This document shows, in pieces, positions 46,681 through 57,032 of a stretch of DNA of 64,000 nucleotides. The notes under the pieces were generated by a model, which worked only from the letters and a program-made list of their open reading frames with translations, ran no database searches and was not told the origin of the DNA. Each line of letters begins with the position of its first letter. Position 1 is the stretch's first letter. The position numbers and the translations under genes were made by a program. The stretch is from Punica granatum (taxonomy: Eukaryota; Streptophyta; Magnoliopsida; Myrtales; Lythraceae), in NCBI RefSeq assembly GCF_007655135.1, contig NC_045131.1, forward strand, positions 19,638,001 through 19,702,000, written 5' to 3'.

Positions 46681-47003
46681 CTGTTCACCCGAGAGCTCCA
46701 ACTTCACCCGAAACGACCAAAACGATGAGCAAACGACTCCAAACTAAAAAACTGGGTTCAGAAATGGAATCCTTGGGTCCGAAACATGTCGTCTAAGAAG
46801 TTTGAAGAATTTTGGATATAAGTCGGAATAGTGCCCGCTATGGATCCCGACCTAAACTCCAAAGATATTTGGCTTGGTTCTTGGTTTTCATGAAGTTCTT
46901 TGCTTGCTGCTGGTTCCTAAGAAGTTGAGAGCATTTTCTAGAGGGAGAAACTAGCAAGATCATGTGTGCTTCATGAGTGATTAGCTTAATGACAAGTAGG
47001 CAA

Positions 47004-47010
47004 TATATAT
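47004..47010 (-). promoter_or_regulatory. candidate TATA box in the Ogre-2 3' LTR
   Basis: TATATAT on the minus strand about 1.6 kb from the LTR start, matching the position of TATAAAT in Ogre-3. Confidence 0.45.
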
Positions 47011-48613
47011 GTGAAGCTAATGAGCAATTAAGCAAAACAAAGCACCATTAGGGGCCTCATTAGCAAAAGTCGGTTGCCCTAATGGAGATGAGGATGAATG
47101 TCCTCCATGTATCTTGATGAGGAAGAGCCAAGAAGCATTAATGGAGGTGGAGTTAATGGCTTGAGTGTTGACTAGAAAGACCAAAGATATTTTGGGCTAG
47201 GTGAGGGCAAGAGAGGAAGAGGAAAAGGCCGAAAACTTTGGGGCAAAGGGCGGTTGCCCTTGGGCAGCCCGTGGGTCCCACGGCTTGTGAGGAGAAACCG
47301 GGAAAAGACTCGGGTCTCGATTGGTCGCGTATTCGAAGTTCGTGGTTCGAATTGAACGTCGAATTGTCGGTATGCGCGTGAAAACGGAGTTAATGAGCCC
47401 GAAATTGACATTTTCCATTGAGAAATGTCCCGGATGTGTGTGAGGCTCGGAAGCCGATTTTGCCCATTGCAAGTGATCAGGGCAAAGTTGTCCGCTTCTG
47501 ACAACATATCTCGTATCTGCATTTCACGTTGGTCATTTTGACATAAGTTGTCAGACCACGTGAACAATCATCCCTTAAGCCGGTAATGCTAACGTGGGGT
47601 CGGAGACGTCCTAGGAGGTCGAAACTGGTTTTCTCAGGATGACTTCTGAGTTGCTTAGGTACTCCAAAGATTACTGTAATCTCTGTTGGTCAAGGTCAGA
47701 ATTCCAAGGACTTGAAGAGTGTATCTGAGACCTCTAAAGCACTGTTCGAGAGATCTAGATGAGTTGTGTGATTTATTCCGACGATTCCACATTGAGCCTT
47801 GAGAAGGCTAGCATTGTGTAACGTAAGCATTCGGCGTCAAATTTCCCCAAAGAGGACCTCCAGATAGGGATTTCCGCTGAAAATGGTCATTTCCGCTCCT
47901 CGGAGGTTACTCGGGAAACCGTGAAGGGTTTTGCAGTCTGTTTTGCCCCATTGTGAATGTCTGCTAGAGTTTTCTGCGCAATGCGGTATGAACTTCATTT
48001 GCCGTAATTCCATCAGACCATTCTCCGGCTATGCTCTTCTGAAGAGGGGTATGCTTGTTTTGCCGTTCGGAAGTCATTTGAAGTGTCTGTGTGACTTCCA
48101 AGAGACAATCTGAAGCATTATTCATGCTCAGTGTGCTGATGGGGCATGGCCGCGTCTGATATTTGGCATTAACTTTCCTATGGGAAACCGACATTTTTGG
48201 ACTTCCACTGAAAAGTTGTCTGTATACAGAAAATTGTTCTGTATAGAGCAGATGATTTGCAAAATGCCTTTGAAGGCATTTTCCATCTTTTTGGCACTGA
48301 TGTGGATTTTTGGAGTCCAATATTTACTATCTTCCGACGACCGAGCGAACTATCGGAAAATAGTACCGTCCGTGTAGTACACTGAAAATGCCGGTTTTGG
48401 ACATTGTTGAGCTCTCTGGTCGCTCTGTTGCCCTTTGGTGACCCGTAGAGTCCTTCTGTCATGTCCATGGGTCATTTGCTCAATTTTGCCAACTTGAGGA
48501 TGAATAGTGATTTCTTGCTCTGCCGAGCCGTTTTCTGTGTTCTGCTCAAGTCGTGGCTTGGATCATTGCTAATATCGTTGTTTGGAATGGTGAGCCAAAA
48601 TGGGGTGCTGACA

Positions 48614-48628
48614 GCTTGCCCCTCTTTG
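48614..48628 (-). promoter_or_regulatory. polypurine tract of Ogre-2
   Basis: The minus strand reads AAAGAGGGGCAAGC against the LTR start TGTCAGCACCCC, as in Ogre-3. Confidence 0.82.
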
Positions 48629-48829
48629 ACTGCTTGCTCGAGTAGAGGATGCAATCAAAGATTTCAAAAGCACCCCAGTTTGATTGCAATGATCAAGGTG
48701 GAATTTCCTATATGGCCCTTTCGTTTTTGCTTTGGATATGTAAGATGTTGTACCTAATAAAAGGGAATATGGTGAGATGCGCACAATAGACATGTAGAGT
48801 TCGGAACAAAGCTGAAACAGGCAATTAAA
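48629..48829 (-). other. Ogre-2 3' non-coding segment
   Basis: No gene. Homologous to 11206-11340 of Ogre-3, between polypurine tract and tandem array. Confidence 0.65.
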
Positions 48830-50204
48830 GTCGGGACTGACCCGACGGGGACTGACCCCAATGCAAGAAAAGTAGTCGGGACTGACCCGAAGGGGACTGA
48901 CCCTAATGCAAGAAAATAGTCGGGACTGACCCGAAGGGGACTGACCCTAATGCAAGAAAGTAGTCGGGACTGACCCGAAGGGGACTGACCCCAAATGCAA
49001 GAAAGTAGTCGGGACTGACCCGAAGGGGACTGACCCCAATGCAAGAAAGTAGTCGGGACTGACCCGAAGGGGACTGACCCCAATGCACGAAAGTAGTCGG
49101 GACTGACCCGAAGGGGACTGACCCCAATGCAAGAAAGTAGTCGGGACTGACCCGAAGGGGACTGACCCCAAATGCAAGAAAGTAGTCGGGACTGACCCGA
49201 AGGGGACTGACCCCAATGCAAGAAAGTAGTCGGGACTGACCCGAAGGGGACTGATCCCAATGCACGAAAGTAGTCGGGACTGACCCGAAGGGGACTGACC
49301 CCAATGCAAGAAAGTAGTCCGGACTGACCCGAAGGGGACTGACCCCAATGCAAGAAAGTAGTCGGGACTGACCCGAAGGGGACTGACCCCAATGCAAGAA
49401 AATAGTCGGGACTGACCCCAATGCAAGAAAGTAGTCGGGACTGATCCGAAGGGGACTGATCCCAATGCAAGAAAGTAGTCGGGACTGACCCGAAGGGGAT
49501 TGACCCCAATGCAAGAAAATAGTCGGGACTGACCCGAAGGGGACTGACCCCAATGCAAGAAAGTAGTCGGGACTGACCCGAAGGGGACTGACCCCAAATG
49601 CAAGAAAGTAGTCGGGACTGACCCGAAGGGGACTGACCCCAAATGCAAGAAAGTAGTCGGGACTGACCCGAAGGGGACTGACCCCAATGCAAGAAAGTAG
49701 TCGGGACTGACCCGAAGGGGACTGACCCCAAATGCAAGAAAGTAGTCGGGACTGACCCGAAGGGGACTGACCCCAAATGCAAGAAAGTAGTCGGGACTGA
49801 CCCGAAGGGGACTGACCCCAATGCAAGAAAGTAGTCGGGACTGACCCGAAGGGGACTGACCCCAATGCAAGAAAGTAGTCCGGACTGACCCGAAGGGGAC
49901 TGACCCCAATGCAAGAAAGTAGTCGGGACTGACCCGAAGGGGACTGACCCCAATGCAAGAAAATAGTCGGGACTGACCCGAAGGGGACTGACCCCAATGC
50001 AAGAAAGTAGTCGGGACTGATCCGAAGGGGACTGACCCCAATGCAAGAAAGTAGTCGGGACTGACCCGAAGGGGACTGACCCCAATGCAAGAAAGTAGTC
50101 GGGACTGACCCGACGGGGACTGACCCCAATGCAAGGAAATAGTCGGGACTGACCCGATAGGGACTGACCCCAATGCAAGAAAGTAGTCGGGACTGACCCG
50201 AAGG
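48830..50204 (-). repeat. 44-bp satellite array in the Ogre-2 3' region, about 31 units
   Basis: The plus-strand unit is GTAGTCGGGACTGACCCGAA followed by GGGGACTGACCCCAATGCAAG and AAA. Most units are 44 bp; some are 45 (CCAAATG) and one is short near 49405-49435. Since 44 is not a multiple of three and the unit has no minus-strand stop, all three minus frames stay open and give a 44-residue repeating peptide. I treat these frames as non-coding. Confidence 0.95.
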
Positions 50205-50394
50205 GTTTGCAATATGCACGGGGCGCATACCGAATGAACTGCATGGTTCAAAGGCGCCTACCCGGTGGACTTGCGAGGTGCACGAGCGCTTGCTCGGCGG
50301 GTTTGCAATATGCACGGGGCGCATACCGAATGAACTGGATGGTTCAAAGGCGCCTACCCGGTGGACTTGCGATGTGCACTGCGATCCTGAGACG
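50203..50394 (+). repeat. 96-bp direct repeat, two units
   Basis: Units start at 50203 and 50299 with GGGTTTGCAATATGCACGGG. They directly follow the 44-bp array. Confidence 0.85.
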
Positions 50395-50540
50395 GTGCAC
50401 GCCAATTTAAGTGTATTGCGGAAATAAATGTGCACTGCGATCCTGAGAGGGTGCACGCCAATTAAAGTGTATTGCGGAAATAAAGGCGCACTGCGATCCT
50501 GAGAAGGTGCACGCCAATGAATGTGCATTGCAGAAATAAA
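50373..50540 (+). repeat. 56-bp direct repeat, three units
   Basis: Units start at 50373, 50429 and 50485 with TGTGCACTGCGATCCTGAGA or a near variant. Confidence 0.85.
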
Positions 50541-51174
50541 GGTGTGCGAAGTAAATGCAAACACTGAGGAGTAGTGTGAGGTGTGGAAGGAATCATTGTG
50601 TTTCTTCCCTCGTTGATTTCGTCCATGTCGCAATCGATGCTGTGGTAGGACGTTTCATTACTTGCCAACTGATTGCGATGCAACTGAGTGCCTGGAGTGT
50701 TATCCTGAAGGTCTCTCTTCGGATTTAGACTGTAGTCTTTGGCATAAGACAGACATGCATTCGTCGAAGAGAAACTCTTTTCGGGGTTCAAATCCTGCTT
50801 CCTGCATCTAGAATCAAAAGGGCTAATAGTGGTTGTCAATCCTACTCTATAGCCATAATGAAGATGTATAAAGAAGTCTGAATAATAATGCTTTGGGGAT
50901 TTGAACATGATGACCATTTAAAGGGGTGGTCGTCTCCCGCTAAATTGTGACTCGACAAAAAGGCTTATGTTTACAGAACGGGCATGACCAGTAGAATTTG
51001 CATTAGGGAAAACGGAGGGATTTTGGGATCCTCCACATCAAGGATACGACGATTCGACTGCATGTCGAAACGTGTCTTGTGCTGTGAGAGTCAAAGAGAG
51101 TTTGCTTGCATCGGAGACTGCCAAACTACTACTTGTTGTCGCTTCACACTGAGTGTAGCTGTCATTTCATAGTC
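50541..51174 (-). other. Ogre-2 3' non-coding spacer
   Basis: I see no repeat or credible gene in this stretch; frames are short and lack recognisable motifs. Confidence 0.55.
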
Positions 51175-51495
51175 GAGCTGCCGAAGGCCCCTAACTTTTG
51201 CCTAGGTCGCAAGGTGCGTGATGACCTAGCGGGGTATTCTTTTAGACTCTTCTCTCATTTAGAGCTCACCTTTTGCTATGACCATCCCATTTGGATCTGG
51301 TCATACCTCTCGGTTCCTCTAACTTTTGCCTAGAGCACCCTTTCGGGTTTTCACTCTAGCGAGGATTTCGTTTTGTACTCTCCTTTTGCCACGGTCCCCT
51401 TTGGCGGGATTTTAAACCATGCCCCTCATTCCCTAATTTTTGCCCAGGCCGCCTCAAAGAGGTTTTCAACCTAGCGGGAGATTTATTATTTTTCT
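51175..51495 (-). repeat. three CTAGG-type post-pol repeats of Ogre-2
   Basis: Units at about 51184, 51317 and 51428 with CTAA(C/T)TTTTGCC(T/C)AG and TTT(T/C)(A/C)ACCTAGCGGG. Inverted counterparts of 35826-36130 in Ogre-1. Some terminal halves are divergent. Confidence 0.7.
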
Positions 51496-51647
51496 CTCAG
51501 GACAAGTTCAGAGAAAGGGGAAGAGTAGAAACGGGGAGTGTATTAATAAGCAGAAATGAAAGTGCTGGGAGATTGTACATGCGAAGAAAGTTAAAAATGT
51601 AATGTGCATTTGAGGAAAACGTCCACAGTGGAATGAGAGAAACACCA

Positions 51648-52960
51648 TCACGGATAGTATTTCTTGAGTGTATCAGCGTTGACCGGAAGAGCGTTCTCGT
51701 TCCCATCCATATCATTGAGAATGATTGCCCCCCCCGTCAAAGACTTCTTTAACAATGAAGGGACCGTCGTATTTGTAAGCAAACTTGCCCTTGGAATCAG
51801 GGGCGATATGCAAAACTTTCCGCAGGACAAGGTCGTCGGGGCTGAACTCGCGGGGACGAACTTTCTTGTTAAAAGCTCGGGCCATTCTTTGCTGATAGCA
51901 CTGACCGTGGCAAAGTGCTGTTAGCCGCCTCTCATCAATGAGATTGAGCTGTTCGTAGCGTTGCTTCGCCCACTTTGCTTCCTTGAGCTTGGACTCGGCA
52001 AGGATCCTCATAGAGGGAATCTCTACTTCGATTGGAAGAACTGCTTCCATGCCGTAGACCAAAGAATATGGGGTTGATCCAGTGGACGAGCGGATAGAAG
52101 TCCGATACGCCAAGAGTGCGAACGGGAGCATCTCGTGCCAGTCTCTGTAATTAACTGTCATCTTTTCAATGATTTTCTTTATGTTCTTGTTTGCTGCCTC
52201 TACCACGCCGTTCATTTGTGGACGATACGGAGAGGAGTTGCGGTGTAGAATCTTGAACTGTGCACAGAGCTCGTCGATGAGCTTATTATTCAAATTCTTG
52301 GCGTTGTCTGTGACCAGTGTCGCAGGGACCCCGTAACGTGCGATAATGTCGCGTTTGAGGAAGCGTGCCACGGTTTTCGCAGTGACCGATGCAAGGGTGA
52401 TAGCTTCGATCCATTTGGTGAAGTAATCGATAGCTACTAGTATGTACAAGTGCCCATTGGATGCTTTGGGGTTAATAGGACCAATCACGTCCATGCCCCA
52501 CATTGAAAAGGGCCACGGAGCAGCCATTGGATGCAGCTCGTTGGGTGGTGCTCTGATCTGATTTGCGTAAACTTGACACAAGTGACAATGCCTGACATGT
52601 TTGACGCAGTCAGTCTCCATGGTGGACCAGAAATACCCAAGTCGCATGAGCTTTTTTGCTAGCATGAGCCCGTTCATGTGAGGTCCGCAATTTCCCTTGT
52701 GCACTTCTTCCATGAGGCGTTGTGCCTCATTCTCATCAACAGACCGAAGCAGTGTGGCATCGAATGAACGGCGGTAAAGGGTTTCACCACTCAGGAAGAA
52801 ATTTGCTGCAATGCGCCGAAGAGTCCTCCGGTCATGTCGATCGGTGAATGCTGGGAACTGACCCGTTTGTAGCAAGTGTTTAATGTCTGCGTACCACGGT
52901 TTGCCGTCGACAACGTCGATTACATCGCAATGGGCAGGACCCTGAGCAATCTCAAACTCG
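51648..52960 (-). pseudogene. Ogre-2 integrase
   Basis: Minus-strand C-terminal part of pol. It is in one long open frame with the second RNase H (53400 down to 51712). The zinc-binding region HKGNCGPHMNG ... HCHLCQ and the triad Asp in WGMDVIGPI, Asp in LVTDNAKN and Glu in NGVVEAANKN are all present, so the integrase core looks intact. Tyr replaces the stop seen in Ogre-1 (SLVYGMEAVLP). Near the end an extra G in a G-run (about 51727-51733) shifts the frame; the natural end KKYYP lies in the next frame, with the stop at 51648-51650. Confidence 0.9.
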
Positions 52961-55086
52961 AGGGGCTCGATGAGATTCTCTTTTGTGATGCTAACCATGG
53001 AAGCGAGTGTTGCGAGTGCATCGGCGAACTGGTTCTTCATGCGCGGTGTGTATGTAAATGAGATGTCCTTGAAGTTTTCTGTCAAGTCTTCAAGGTACTC
53101 ATGATATGGCACCAGTTTTGGATCTTTTGTCTTCCACTGTTTGAGTGTCTGAAAGATTGTGAGCATGGAATCTCCAAACACTTCAAGCTCTTTGACTTTG
53201 AGGTCAATTGCCGCCCGCAAGCCGAAGATACATGCCTCATATTTGGCTATGTTGTTGGTGCAAGGGAAGTCAATCTTCGCTGCAACAGGAAAATGACGCC
53301 CTTCCGGGGATATCAGCACTGCGCCAATCCCTGATCCGGTGGAATTGACTGCACCATCGAAGAACATCTTCCATCTGGTGATTTCCTCCTCACCACTCAT
53401 TTGGAGGATTTTTTCGTCTGGGAAGTCAGAGTCGATCGGTGTGTCATCGACAATCGGGAACTCTGCTAGATGATCTGCTATCGCTTGGCCCTTGACTTAT
53501 GTGCGCGACACATATTCGATGTCGTACTCTGTCAGTTGGCAACGCCATTTTGCTATATTCCTCATGGAGGACGGAGTGCTAAGTAGATATTTCAAAGGAT
53601 CTGTCTTCGACAGCAGGCGAACAGTATGGTAGAGAGTGTATTGCCGGAGCCTTTGCATGACCCACACAAGTGCGCAACACATTTTCTCTATCTCAGGGTA
53701 GTTGGACTCCCGTTCAGTGAACTTTTTGCTTAAATAATAAATGCTCGTTCTGCGTGAGAGGATTCGTCCTTTTGCCCTAACATGCATCCGATGGATTGTC
53801 GGCGCAACCGTCAAGTACAAATGAGAGGACGATCAGGTGAAGGTGGACTAACACCGGCGGCTGAATTAGATATGCCTTGATGGTATCAAAGCTTTCTGAC
53901 ACTCATCATCCCATTCGACCACTGCGTTTTTTGCGAAGCAGACGGAAGAGTGGTTGGCACTTATCTGTCAAATTGCAATGAACGCGCGATGTAATTCAGC
54001 CGTCCTAAGAAGCTCCTCACTTCGCGCACTGTCGATGGAGGGGGCAATTCCATGATCGCTTTAACTTTGTCAAGGTCGACCTTGATGCCTTCCTCACTAA
54101 CTATAAACCCTAACAATTTCCCTGACTTGACGCCAAATGTGCATTTTGCTGGGTTAAGTCGGAGTTTGTATTTCTTGAGGCGGTTGAACAATCGTTTGAG
54201 GTTAACCAAATGATCTTCTCCTTCTTTGGACTTCGCGATCATGTCGTTGACATAGACCTCGATTTCTTTATGCATCATGTCATGAAAGAGAGTGACCATT
54301 GCCCATTGATAGGTTGCCCCGGCATTTTTGAGACCGAAAGGCATGACCTTGTAGCAAAATGTACCCCACATCGTGATGAATGTGGTCTTGACTTTGTCTT
54401 CTTCGGCCATCTGAATCTGATTGTATCCAGAGAAACCGTCCATGAAGGAGAATTGTGTGTGGCGCGCTGTATTGTCCACCAAGACATCGATGTGTGGCAG
54501 CGAAAAATTATCCTTTGGGCTAGCCCTATTGAGATCTCGGTAGTCGATGCAGACTCTGACTTTCCCATTCTTCTTCTCCACTGGAACAATGTTCGCTACC
54601 CATTCAGAGTAATTGCATACCTCCAAGAATCCCGCGTCTACTTGCTTGATGACTTCTTCCTTAATGCATAAGAGAAGGTCAGCTCGTTGACGTCGCAAGT
54701 GTTGGCGTTTGGGTGGGAATCTTTCAGTATCGAGTGGGAGGAAATGCTTTACGATTGAGGGGTCTAGGCCTGGCATATCGGCGTAGGACCAAGCGAAGAC
54801 CTCCTGATACTCTGTCAAGAAGTCGATCATTCGGGCCCTCTGTGCAGGGTCTAGTCCCGTTCCGATTCTAAGGGTGCGTGGTTCTTCTGCGTTGCCTTTG
54901 TTGATGTCTTCGGTTGGCTTGACGGAAGTGAGTTGGTGGTTTTCGAGACGATGCAAACTCTCTTCTATCTCGGGCATGCGACCGTCCTCGTCAAGTCCTT
55001 CCCCGAAGTATATGGGTAGGGACTTTCCGAGATGTGTTTCGAGTGAATCCGAATCGTTATATCCATGATTTGGATTCGATTGGAGC
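52961..55086 (-). pseudogene. Ogre-2 reverse transcriptase, RNase H and archaeal-type RNase H
   Basis: Minus-strand 3' exon of pol starting at 55086. RT is open to about 53961 and shows VCIDYRDLNRASPKDNF and FSFMDGFSGYNQI. The catalytic YVDD reads YVND (54243-54254; AAC at 54246-54248), which should abolish polymerase activity. A frameshifted zone at about 53820-53990 separates RT from RNase H. TAA at 53497-53499 interrupts the sequence after EYVSRT. The second RNase H keeps the first Asp (FFDGAVNSTGSG) and FGDSML, but the catalytic AEYEA block reads AKYEA (AAA at 53242-53244). So two enzymes carry active-site substitutions in addition to reading-frame damage. Confidence 0.9.
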
Positions 55087-55274
55087 CTGGACATGAAAGT
55101 GAATCGTTTAGAAATTAAAGGTGTTAGAAGCGAGTGCAAGAGAGAGTTTAGGCACAGGAAATCAAAAAAACATGCAGGGATTCTATTAACAAGCCATAAC
55201 AAAACCCCTCTTCTGTCATGTGGCTTATGGCATTGCCGACATGCAGGTAGCATTATGTATAAAGACCGTCTTAC
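55087..55274 (-). other. Ogre-2 pol intron, 188 nt, GT-AG
   Basis: On the minus strand the donor is GATGT|GTAAGA and the acceptor ATGTCCAG|GCTCC. Splicing joins ..GCCGAT GT+G CTC.. in the RT frame, exactly as in Ogre-1. The intron body is diverged from Ogre-1 while the exon edges match. Confidence 0.83.
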
Positions 55275-57032
55275 ACATCGGCAACTATGGCCCGTAGAGC
55301 GGAATTGAAGTCCAGTTGGTAAGCTCCTCATCCTCCTGTACAGGGCGGATATGAACCTTAGAAGATGTCTCCTCAGTGACGTCATATATGGCTGGCAAGC
55401 CAAAACGCTTCAACTGCATCCGAAGAGAAGTCATCTGTTTCCGTGATCGAGTTCTCTGAGGTGCCTCCCATGATTTGCGGTGGTGCTGCAAAAACTGTGA
55501 GTGGTGGAACCCGGCATGCCCCTATAGAGTTCCCCATAATATGCAGCAAGGCGGTGTAGATGTTTCCACGACGAGCTTGCATGATCTCATGGCAGGAGGG
55601 GCGAAAGCCGAGTCCCCTCCTATTGCGGTATTCCTCCATTTCAAATCGGTCGAAGGATTCCCTGTGCACGTGCCCCGAGTCCAGTTCCAGGGACATAATT
55701 GTTCTTCAAGAGAACCTTTCCAATCATGCGATCAGTTCGCGATGGACTGACCTCTCCGTAGTCTCTAATTACGGAGATCATGTCGAAAGAATGGATGGGA
55801 AGATTCTGATCTTCTCCAATGCTAATATAAGGGATAGCCGTTTCCCTATAGACCGCGTAATCTTCCTCGCCGTTGACAGTGATGAGTTTGCCTTCGGCAA
55901 AGAATTTCAACTTCTGGTGCAATGATGAAGGAACGGCGCCGGCGGCGTGAATCCATGGCCTTCCAAGTAGGAGACTAAAAGCATTGGGTATTTCCAGGAT
56001 CTGGAAGGTAATAGAGAATGAGCAAGGACCCACATCAATTAGGAGATCAATTTCGCCGTTCACCACTCTCTTAGAGCCGTCAAAGGCTCGAACGGTGGTC
56101 TTGCTTGCATGAATGCGACTCATGTCCACGTTCATCTGTTTCAACGTGGAGACAGGGCAAACGTTAAGAGCAGAGCCGTTGTCGATCATGACTCGACCAA
56201 CGACGTGGTTGTTGCACTTGCAAACTATGTGCAATGCCCGCAAGTGTCCTTGTGCTTCCGTGGGAATTTCGTCTTCCGAAAAGGAAATCTGGTTCGAGAA
56301 AATAGAGTTCACAGTCTCCTCGATTCTATTCGGTGCAGTATCTTTCGGGACTTGTGCCGCAGTGAGAACTTTCAGCAAAGCGTTCCGATGAGGTTTGGAG
56401 TTTAAAAGCAATGCGAGCAACGATATATGAGCTGGTGACTTGCTCATTTGCTCGACCACTTTGTATTCGCTTGCTTTGATCACCTTCATGAAATCTTCGG
56501 CTTCTTGATCGGTGACCTTCTTTGTAGAGAATGACATGGCTTTTGGAGCGATTGAGAACTCAGTAGCGGGAGCCTTTCCTTTGTCAACAGGCTCTGGACC
56601 CTGATAAACCCGTCCCGAACGCGTGATTCCCATCGCGCTCATCTCCAGTTCTGCACTGGCAACCTTGCTCTCATATGTCCAGGGAACTCGACTATCGTGA
56701 TAAGGCTCCTTTGCAGGAACTTCTATAACGAACGGGACGGAAGCGAATGCGACTTCTACTGGAGCATAGTTAATGGCAAATGGAGTTGAGGCCTTTTGCG
56801 CGTCTTCTTCCTCCTCAATAGCAGCAATGCTAATCATGTTCACAGAAGGTCTTGAACCTGATCCATGATCAGGAAGAGGATTTGCACGGACATTCGGCGG
56901 TTTCACCTCATTAAAGGAGATTTGTCTTGCATCAATCATCTCCTGAATTTTATCCCGGAGTCTCCAACAAGTGTCCAGGGTATGACCAGGAGCACCCTGA
57001 TGAAATTCGCATCGAAGATTCTGGTTATGCAT
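55275..57032 (-). pseudogene. Ogre-2 gag C-terminal knuckle, aspartic protease and G-patch-like region
   Basis: Minus-strand frame open from 57032 to 55641. It carries the knuckle CEFHQGAPGHTLDTC (C-X2-H-X5-H-X4-C), a MGITRSGRVY block, the protease active site MIDNGSALNV and AFSLLLGRPWIH. It ends in a frameshift after GTGLGARAQG. The next frame continues with RRGLGFRPSCHEIMQ, a Gly-rich G-patch-like stretch, down to 55382. Another shift leads to EEDELTNWTS-like sequence and the intron donor. The protease itself is uninterrupted and has its active-site Asp-Asn-Gly. Confidence 0.88.

Larger units (their letters stand above)
45915..48613 (-). repeat. Ogre-2 3' LTR, right (5'-terminal) part
   Basis: 2699 bp of family-2 LTR ending (plus-strand reading) GGGGTGCTGACA at 48613, the reverse of TGTCAGCACCCC. 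Joined to 18383-20814 it makes an LTR of about 5.13 kb. It aligns inverted with 11356-13800 of Ogre-3. It contains a GC-rich minisatellite, a TATA candidate and a donor-like site at 46194 (minus, GGCTAG|GTAAAA). Confidence 0.9.

Noticed and set aside
48754..50633. Three long overlapping minus-strand frames (434-576 residues) of repeating SPLRVSPDYFLALG-type peptide
   Set aside because: They arise because the 44-bp unit has no stop in any minus frame. There is no conserved start, domain or flank, and the short relative in Ogre-3 has no such frame.
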